This document shows, in pieces, positions 56,366 through 64,000 of a DNA stretch of 64,000 nucleotides (position 1 is its first letter; every line of letters starts with the position of its first letter). The stretch covers positions 189,501-253,500 of the forward strand of contig JAFMOC010000307.1 of NCBI GenBank assembly GCA_019802505.1. Direction: 5' to 3'. Under the pieces are notes generated by a model. The model was given only the letters and a program-made list of their open reading frames with translations. It made no database searches and was not told the DNA's origin. This DNA comes from Corydoras sp. C115 (taxonomy: Eukaryota > Chordata > Actinopteri > Siluriformes > Callichthyidae). The position numbers and the translations under genes are program-made.

Positions 56366-56560
56366 ATGAGGCGCCACCTACGTCACGTGCCGACGTTAAC
56401 TACGTTGAAGGCACGCGACGTCGATTTGCACCATGTGGGAGGCGGTGTGCTAAAACGAGGTAAACAACCGCAGTCTGAGGGAGAATCTGCCACTAAAAGG
56501 TGTGGTTCTTTAGAAGTAAAGAAGGACAAGGTGATCTCCGCTCAGAGCTTGGTTTAGATC
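56366..56560 (+). promoter_or_regulatory. DHX33: DHX33 promoter / 5'UTR with CRE-E-box composite and a small upstream ORF
   Basis: CpG-rich segment just before the start codon. TACGTCACGTG at 56379-56389 combines a CRE-like half with an E-box CACGTG, and ACGTT/CGACGT repeats follow. An upstream ATG at 56433 in the context ACCATGTG opens a six-codon ORF ending at 56453. If transcription starts upstream of it, it would be a uORF. The start site is not resolved. Confidence 0.45.
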
Positions 56561-59500
56561 ATGCCCCACGACCCCGATCCTCCTCCGGCTAAGAAATTTA
56601 AGCCGGGCTCCCCGTTTTTCTCAACATACAAGAAGCCTGGGATGCTGCTGCCTAAGAAGGGACATGCGAGCAGTGCGATCGACGTACAGAGAAAACAACT
56701 CCCCATCTACCAGGCCCGATCTAAACTTATCGATCAGCTCAGACAGTTGCACAATGCTGTGTTGATAGGTAAGGGTTTCATTCACTGTTCACTCAGCACA
56801 CAGGCTAAATTTAAGGTTCTAAATTTGTAAAGGCACAAATTGTTTTACAGCAGTAATAACAATCATAGGAAAAGGAATAAAAATGAGTAGGACAACAATA
56901 GAACTAAATAAGATTACGAGACTAGATATATAAAAGACAGGTCAACTACTGTACCAGTCAAAAGTTGGACACTTTTTGTTCCATTGTCTATTTTCTCCAT
57001 TTACCATATAGATGTACTTTGTAGTTTTACAATTACAGTCTTTAATTCCTCTCTTTACTTTTTCTGTTAGTCCCCTGTTGGTTCTCTGTTGGTCAGGAGC
57101 ATCACAGAACAGGTATAATTTGGGTGGTGTATTATTTGTTGTCAGTTGTGCAGTGACACTGATGCAGTTTCATTTAAACACCTCAGTGACACTGCTGGGA
57201 TAGGAATAATACACCAACCAAATAATACCTGCTCTGTGGTGCTACTATTGGTGTTCTGACCATTAAAGAACAGAGTAAAGGGGATGTACGCAGTATGTAC
57301 TGTAGTCCACAAACAGATGGACTTCAAACTATAAAGTCCATCTTTTACAGAACTGTTAACATGGACTATAAGTGGAGATACAATAAAAAGGATGTTTCTG
57401 AAATCTGGAGATGTTGAAATGTATTCCTCTCAACCACAATAGCAGATTTTTTTTGCTGTACATAACTGTATAAAAATAATTGGCTTTTTTGGAAACAGAA
57501 CGCTCTATTTCTGGGAAATAGAACCCTCTGCTTCCTGAACAGTATGCTCTAACGCTCCCCTTTTATACACAAGTGTTGATGTTTAGAGGATGAAAGAGGC
57601 ACATTTGGGCATCTAAAATTAGTTAATTAAAGGTAATTAATCTAATGAAAGTGATCTACTGTACTTGCATACAGAGGAATTGTCCTCAACATTTAACCCC
57701 TCTATGCAATGAAACACAGACATATACACACACTGAAGTGAAGTGAAGTGAGCATAACTTGTACACAACTCCTGGGAAGCAATTGGGGTTATGTGCCTTG
57801 CTCATGGGCACTTCAGCCATAGTGGGATCGAACTGGGGACCTCCTAACCTCAAGCCTACCTGCCTCACAAGACCACGAATTCCCAATTTTTATACCCAGG
57901 AATGAACCAGATATACAGAGTCTACATTTCTTTTCGGAATATTATGACTTATTTATTTTTTATTTTTTTCCATGATGTCACACAAGGAAACATTGTGTTT
58001 AATGTGCTTTATAAAACATTCACAGCTGTACCTCAGAATAACCTATCATGTTAATTAACTTATCAATTGTTTTCAAAGCCATAACATCATCATCTGGGTC
58101 TTCCCAAACTAATTATCTTTATTATTATTCGGGCATTTAGCAAAAAGAAATAAATATTGTAATTAAACTGAGCGGCACGGTGGCTTAGCGGTTAGCATGT
58201 TCGCCTCTCAGCGCTAGGGATTCTCGGTTCGAATCCCCATCTTGGTGGAGTTTCCATGTTCTCCCCGTGCCCGCATGGGTTTCCTCCGGGTTCTCCGGTT
58301 TCCTCCCACAGTCCAAAAACATGGATCAAGTCAATTGAGTTCTCCAAATTGCCCCATGTAGAGTGTGTTTGTGTGCATGTCTGTGTGAGTGAGTTTGTGC
58401 CCAGCGATGGATTGGCGCCCTGTCCTGGGTCTATCTGCCCAGCGCCCGAAACGTTCTCCCCTGGATCGGCATGGGGAACCCCACCGCGACCCTAATAGAG
58501 TATAAAGCGGGAGATAATGAATGAATGAATAATTAAACTGACTGGTCCAGTCTGATATTAGATCAGACAGTGTGGGGGAAAATACATCCATCCATCCATT
58601 ATCTTCTGCTTTATCCTCTACTAGGGTCATGGGGGGGGGGTTCCCCCATGCCCATCCAGGGGAGAACGTTTCGGGTGCTTGGCAGATACACCCAGGACAG
58701 GGTGCCAATCTATCACTGGGCAGTGTGGGGGAAATTGTGTCTTTTTTATAGAATGTATGTAAACTTCTAGGTTCACACACATGCATTAAAATTGGATATT
58801 TTGGAACAGTCATACATTTTTAATAAATGAATAAATTATATGTTTATGGTGGTGTTTAATCAGTTTTTTTTTAACCCACCAGGAGAGACCGGTTCTGGTA
58901 AAACCACACAGATCCCACAATACCTCTACGAAGCTGGCATCGGTCGACAGGGTGTTATTGCAATCACACAGCCTCGGCGTGTCGCTGCTATCTCGCTGGC
59001 AGGAAGAGTGGCTGAAGAAAAGAGAACGCAACTTGGAAAGCTGGTACGTTTTTTTTTTTAACTAATAATGCCAGGCGTGTCTGAGACACTGTCCTCCATT
59101 GATCATGCCAGCATGATTCATAAGTGTGTTTTCGCCTTCACCTGCAATAAACCAATGAGCTTGTGACTAGCTGTTCCCTTTTTGAGCCATCTGTGATCTG
59201 TCTTGGTTGCTATTAAACAGTGCAGTGCGACCATTTAGGTGTGAATTGCTATTTACACTGTTTGCCAAAATGTCATCATAACCACAAGCCTAGTACTATA
59301 AAATACTATAAATAGTGTCTGAGTAGAATGAAATATGACTGAACTAGAAGAAAATAGGACAACCATGTCAGAACAGAGATACAATAATGAGCTAACATTT
59401 AGGTTTAAAGTTTTCATTTAGATTATTATTGTGTAATGAATGCAGTGTGATGAGACCACTTTTACTTGGCATTTTGACTTTGGTTTGCTGTTAGTTTATC

Positions 59501-62500
59501 AGCTTGATTATCTAAAAAATTAATTCTCAGGTGGGCTACACTGTGCGGTTTGAGGACATGACATGCTCAGAAACCAAGCTGAAGTTCATGACTGATGGAA
59601 TGTTATTAAGAGAGGCAATTGGGGACTCGCTTCTGCTGCGCTATACTGTGGTGGTCCTGGATGAAGCTCACGAGCGGACTGTTCACACAGATGTTTTGTT
59701 CGGCGTGGTTAAGACTGCCCAGCTCAAACGCAAAGAGCAGAATAAGGTTCCTTTAAAGGTAACGTTGATTTAAAATCCATCCCATCCATTATCTTCCGCT
59801 TTATCCTCTATTAGGGTGACGGGAGGTTCCCCATGCCCATCCAGGGGAGAAAATTTCGGGCGCTGGGCAGATAAACCCAGGACAGGGCGCTTATCTATCG
59901 CTGGGCACACACTCACAGAGACACACACACTAAAACACTCTATATGGGGCAATTTGGAGAATTCAATTGACCTGATAAATGTTTTTGGACTGTGGGAGGA
60001 AACCGGAGAACCCGGAGGAAATCCACGCGGACAACATGGAAACTCCACCCAGATTGGAATTCGAACCGGGAATCCCTAGTGCTGAGAGGCGAACGTGCTA
60101 ACCACTAAGCCACCATGCCGCCCCTTGATTCATTCATTAATTATTTCCCGCTTTATCCTCTTATTAGGGTCGCGGTGGGGTTCCCCATGCCCATCCAGGG
60201 GTAGAGCGTCTTGGGTGCTGGGCAGATAAACCCAGGACAGGGTGCCAATCCATCGCTGGGCACACACTCACTCACACAGACACACTCTATATGGGCCGCC
60301 CCTTGATTTAAAATACAATTTATTATTTACTGTTTGTCAATATACGTTTTTATACATATACATATTTGTTTTTACAATTAACATTTAATTAGTTCTGCTA
60401 AACATTAACTGTAAATACGCATTTGTTTTTCTACATACTTAACCCTCTGCTCTCTAATGATCAGGACATACAACAGAACACTTATGTGTTGCTGGTATAA
60501 GTGGATGAGACCAGGCTGTGCACCTGAATCTTTCAAATATTTTCGTAACACTGCTAGGCTGAGCAAATTGACCAAATATAAATGTCCAGCATCCTGCAGT
60601 CAGCGTCCTGTGAAGAGTGATGAAGGATTAGAGGGTGGCTAACAAAAACTGTGCAGCAACAAATGCACTACTGTCTCTGATTAGAGCAATAAGTTGGATA
60701 AGTCTAATACTTTCGCACTGCTGTGTCTGATCCACTCGTACTAGTTGTAAAAGGTTGCTGTGGGCGAAGCTCTTGTGGTTGGAATTTATCCATTTATGTG
60801 CTTGCCTTGTTTGTTAAAAAACAAACATTATTTAACCAGTGCAGGTTAGAAAAGACAATATATCCAATTAGATTAGATAAGATTAAACTTTGTCATTGTG
60901 CATAGTAAACATGTACAAAGCCAACAAAATGCAGTAACATCTAACCAGAAGTGCGAGATAGAGATTATTTATATAAAGTATGTCAGAATCTGCTCTTATA
61001 CAACATCACAACAGTACCAAGAAACATACAACATCCAAATTATACTGCTCTGTGTTGATCTTATGGTGGTCTTGATCATTGGAAAAGTGTCTAAACGTAA
61101 CTAACAAAGTATGTACAAAAACATGAAATACATAGTCTTTAAATAGTCTTTAACTGTAGAACTATAGAGTAGAAACCATGAGGTGCTGCTAATAAAGTGG
61201 CTGTTGTGTTTATTTTACAAACATTATAATTTGCAGGTCATTGTGATGTCCGCCACCATGGATGTAGATCTTTTCTCTCAATACTTCAATAAGTCTCCGG
61301 TGTTGTACCTGGAAGGAAGACAGCACCCTATTCAAATCTATTACACCAAACAAGCACAATCAGACTACCTCCATGCAGCTCTGGTCTCCATCTTTCAGAT
61401 TCACCAGGTCAGTGCGTTTGGGCCGGAAACTGCATATGAGGTCTGATTAAAGGACAAAAGTTGCATGTACTGTACTGTAGAGTCCTTTATCTGGTAGTAC
61501 TGAATAGACGATTCTTTCAGCAGAGCTTTTGTGAGATCAGACACTAGTTTTGGATTAGAGGGTCTGATCCTTAATCTCTGTTGTTGTTCACTCTAAAGGT
61601 ATTAAGTAAGTTTGAGTTTAGGTATGCTGGGTGGCTGGAAGAGAAGTGGTTAGAAGTGGAAAGGCAAAAATACATTCTAATATACAGTATATGATTGACA
61701 TTAAGAGTCCAATAGATACATACACCCATTATCAACAATTCAAAAATATAAAAAAAATAAGATCCCAGAAAGATATAGGTGTGCATTAGAGAGAAGGGGT
61801 GAAGGTTAGCAGGAGCAAAATGGAGAACATGTAGGTAAGTAAAGGAGAGGATGATCGAAACATAAATTTGAGGGAAAGAAAGTGTACACTCAACCCCAAT
61901 TGTTTAAACTCATTCAAAGTGATGGAGAAGGTAGTAGAGAGGTGTAGAAAAGAGGCAAGCAGGGTGTGAAGAGTGGATGCTGTAGATTTGCAGAATTGAT
62001 CTGTTATAGATGAGTATCTGCCAAAATAAAGGAAAGTTTACAGGATATTAATTAGAACTGCCATGATGTGCAGCTTAGAAACAGTGGATCTGACTAAAAG
62101 GCAGGTGAGGGAGCTGGAAGTGGCAGAGATAAAGATGCTTTGGTTTTTACAGAGGGTAAATATCAAGATTAAAGATTAAGTTTATTAGAAGGACAATACA
62201 GGTAAGATTAGGGTGGTTTGGACATGTACAGTAGAGGGATGATGTTTATTCTGGTAGGATGTACAGGATGTACAATGCTGAGGGTGAACCCTCCAGGTAG
62301 GAGGAGGAGAGAAAGGTCGAAGAGGAGGTTTATAAATGTGTTGAGGGAGGAGATGAGGGTGGTTGAGGTGACCTGAGGACAAAAGATATCATTTCACTAT
62401 CTTTTGCTTAAGCTTGGATTGTGGGAGGAAACCGAAGAACCCGGAAAAAAACCCCTAAGAACATGGAAACTATTCAAACCTGGATCTCCAGCGCTGAAAG

Positions 62501-63115
62501 GCGCCACCACTATGCCACTGTGCTGCCAAGCTAGCTCAAGATAGAAAATAATAATTCACTGGGGCACCACGTAATGGGAACAGTCGCAAGAAGGATATTA
62601 AGAAAATTTAAACTAGCACTTTTTAAAAAAGTGATCAGTTTGTATCTCTCCCTATTTAACCCTTAGGATTACCTCAGCCATTACTTTCATAATCATTCTT
62701 TCTTCCACCACTACAGGTGGTTTTTAGTTATCAGTTTATCAGTTATCAGTTTTGAATAACATGTGACTTTATGTGGCCAAAGGAATGAAGCTCTTGTTTT
62801 TCTATAATGTTAAAAAAAATATGCTGATCTTAACTTTTGTAAACATATGGTCAGTTCTCCTCTGTTATACTGTAAATAGTTTGATACACTTGCTCTAACA
62901 TTTGGGTTTATGGCTTGTTGGTCAACCAGGAAGCCCCAATATCCCATGACATTCTGGTGTTCATGACTGGTCAAGAGGAGATTGAGGCACTGGCTCGAAC
63001 GTGTCGGGACATCGCCAAACATCTTCCTGAAACTTGTGGGCTGATGACTGTTATTCCCCTGTATGCATCACTTCCTCCAGCACAGCAACTCCGAGTCTTT
63101 CAGCCTGCACCCAAG
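56561..63115 (+). CDS. DHX33: DEAH-box RNA helicase DHX33, N-terminal half (five exons, 3' part outside window)
   Basis: DEAH/RHA helicase; DHX33 in mammals acts in rDNA transcription, translation initiation and cytosolic RNA sensing. Exons: 56561-56768, 58883-59043, 59531-59758, 61237-61407, 62930-63115, all GT-AG with matching phases, 318 codons (human protein about 700). Motifs: I GETGSGKT (70-77), Ia TQPRR, II DEAH (167-170), III SAT (204-206), then ILVFMTGQEEIE and the start of RecA-like domain 2. The proline/lysine-rich N-terminus has the form seen in DHX33. The start is fixed by an in-frame TAG six bases upstream (56555-56557). Other DEAH helicases (DHX8, DHX15, DHX35) are less likely because of the short N-terminus. 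Introns contain MITEs, SINEs and a LINE fragment. Confidence 0.93.
56948..57392. mobile_element. MITE family E copy in DHX33 intron 1
   Basis: Left end CTGTACCAGTCAAAAGTTGG; the core and the GCACCAC/TGGTGC middle are present; the right end is decayed. Confidence 0.7.
57670..57864 (-). repeat. SINE family C copy in DHX33 intron 1
   Basis: ACAGAGGAATTGTCCTCAAC, GTGCCTTGCTCATGGGCACT and GGGATCGAACTGGGGACCTC; a small internal deletion shortens it. Confidence 0.72.
58172..58529 (+). repeat. SINE family A, full copy in DHX33 intron 1
   Basis: Flanked by TAATTAAACTGA at 58160-58171 and 58530-58541; head, boxes and (GAAT)n tail are all intact. One of the least diverged copies. Confidence 0.92.
58582..58720 (-). 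repeat. SINE family A, 5'-truncated copy in DHX33 intron 1
   Basis: Bounded by CAGTGTGGGGGAAA at 58568-58581 and 58721-58734. Confidence 0.9.
59777..60295 (-). repeat. Two chained SINE family A copies in DHX33 intron 3
   Basis: The first copy (59777-60120) used TTGATTTAAAAT (59765-59776 and 60303-60314). The second, truncated copy (60131-60295) then inserted at its head junction, duplicating CCGCCCCTTGATT (60118-60130 and 60296-60308), a target made half of SINE head and half of the first duplication. Confidence 0.9.
60440..61205. mobile_element. MITE family F-like remnant in DHX33 intron 3
   Basis: Core-related words near 60450 (TCTCTAATGATCAGGACATA) and a terminal GGTGCTGCTAATAAAGTGGC at about 61182. 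Most of the inside is diverged. Confidence 0.5.
61935..62390 (+). mobile_element. Decayed 3' fragment of a LINE-type retrotransposon
   Basis: Plus-strand translation pieces resemble the C-terminal tail of a fish non-LTR reverse-transcriptase ORF: SLETVDLTKRQVRELEVAEIKML at about 62065-62140 (read with substitutions), then RWFGHV-like and RRRRER-like parts to about 62340. Frames are interrupted. It lies in DHX33 intron 4. Clade is not assigned. Confidence 0.55.
62412..62530 (-). repeat. SINE family A fragment (head half)
   Basis: GGATTGTGGGAGGAAACCG, AACATGGAAACT, CAGCGCTGAAAGGCGCC and CACTATGCCACTGTGCTGCC, matching the reverse head part with many changes. Confidence 0.7.
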
Positions 63116-63329
63116 GTACAAAAATAAAAAACTCTAAATCAAGAGCATTGAGTTTCCTGTTACTTCAATGTCCAGTGTTTTTCCAGTGTTTGGACAACAA
63201 GTATTGGTCTCTACTGAAGTGACCCTGGATATGCCACTGTAACTCAAACACTGTAACACAAAAAAGTTATTATTGTGCTTGACCAGTGGCACGTCTAGAG
63301 TGACAAATGAGTATAATGTAATTCCAGTT

Positions 63330-63690
63330 GTGTGTATATAGGATGTTTCTGCCATTTATTGTCTTTATCAGTTGGACGTACAGTAAAGGTGAACTTTGTA
63401 GTTCTACAATTACAGACTGTAGTGTCACCGCAACTCTGACAATTAACAATACACCATGTGGACAATGGAGCAAGAAGGAGGTGTGTACAGTACCAGGCAA
63501 AAGTGTGGACATACCTTCTTTTGCTGCATTTTCCACTTTTCCACTCTATAGATGGACTTTGTAGTTTACAATTACAGACTGTAGTTAATCTGTTTTCTTT
63601 TTGCTTGTCCTGTTGGTTCTCCGTTCTCTATTGGTCAGGAGCATCACAGATTTACGTATATTACATGTTGTATTTGTTTTATATAGACAT
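63330..63690. mobile_element. MITE family E fragments near the right edge
   Basis: Core words (TTTGTAGTTCTACAATTACA) at about 63393 and again at 63558-63585, with an end-like CAGTACCAGGCAAAAGTGTG at 63487. Two overlapping partial copies. Confidence 0.6.
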
Positions 63691-63754
63691 CTAGGAAATG
63701 AGTATTAAACACATCAACATTTTTCAGTAAATATAATATTTCTGATGGAAATAA

Positions 63755-63833
63755 TCCGCCTGTATGGGCATGGGGAACCTCCCCATAATTCTAGTAGAGG
63801 ATTAAGTGGAAGATAATGGATGAATAAATGAAT
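63755..63833 (+). repeat. SINE family A 3' end fragment
   Basis: TGTATGGGCATGGGGAACC through AAGTGGAAGATAATGGATG and an (AATG)n tail. Confidence 0.78.
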
Positions 63834-64000
63834 AATCCACACATACAAATTAAGTTATGTGTAATGAAATTGAATGACCCAGGGTCATTGTTTTATCATG
63901 ATGTACAAAAAGGCACGTAAAGCCAAAAACACTTAAAATCTATCAGTATTTAGTAAGCAATTTGGCCCTTATCGGTGCAAATATAAGTATTTGCAAAGTT

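Noticed and set aside
56366..56557. 63-codon plus-strand frame just before DHX33
   Set aside because: Different frame from DHX33, GC-rich promoter/5'UTR sequence, and no protein resemblance.

Overview
The window is vertebrate nuclear DNA, almost certainly from a ray-finned fish. Genes are split by GT-AG introns, intergenic and intronic DNA is full of CA/TA microsatellites, tRNA-derived SINEs with (GAAT)n tails, Tc1/mariner transposons and MITEs, and the protein sequences are teleost-like. The species cannot be fixed from this alone.

Four protein-coding genes can be assembled exon by exon. (1) On the minus strand, the 5' part of a citron Rho-interacting kinase gene (CIT-like): nine coding exons between 24598 and 6665 plus an inferred non-coding first exon ending at 26552. 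It covers the N-terminal segment, the whole kinase domain and the start of the linker; the coiled-coil and C-terminal regions lie beyond the left edge. (2) On the minus strand, a complete RAB35 in six coding exons (47236 to 32982), 201 codons plus stop. (3) On the minus strand, a complete RPLP0 in seven coding exons (52386 to 47651), 315 residues, with a 5'TOP-like start near 52856. (4) On the plus strand, the 5' half of DHX33 (56561 to 63115, five exons, 318 codons), which runs off the right edge. CIT, RAB35 and RPLP0 lie in the same order on human 12q24, but human BICDL1 and GCN1, which lie among them, are not seen here.

Region by region: 1-950 is the 3' part of a Tc1-like transposon; 950-24600 is CIT exons in large repeat-filled introns; 26.5-28.1 kb is the CIT promoter area with a hAT remnant against it; 28-33 kb is intergenic with MITEs and SINEs; 33-47.2 kb is RAB35, whose intron 3 holds a nearly intact Tc1-like element and a second decayed one, and whose intron 1 holds a solo LTR, a MITE and a third Tc1-like element; 47.2-52.9 kb is RPLP0; 52.9-56.4 kb is a pile of nested and inverted SINEs; 56.4 kb to the end is DHX33.

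The most interesting signal is in RPLP0. Four of its introns each carry one copy of a related sequence of about 130 nt, in the sense orientation, with the two-hairpin, H-box and terminal-ACA layout of an H/ACA snoRNA. The copies keep their stems through base-pair changes. They look like a small intronic snoRNA family made by duplication inside one ribosomal-protein gene.
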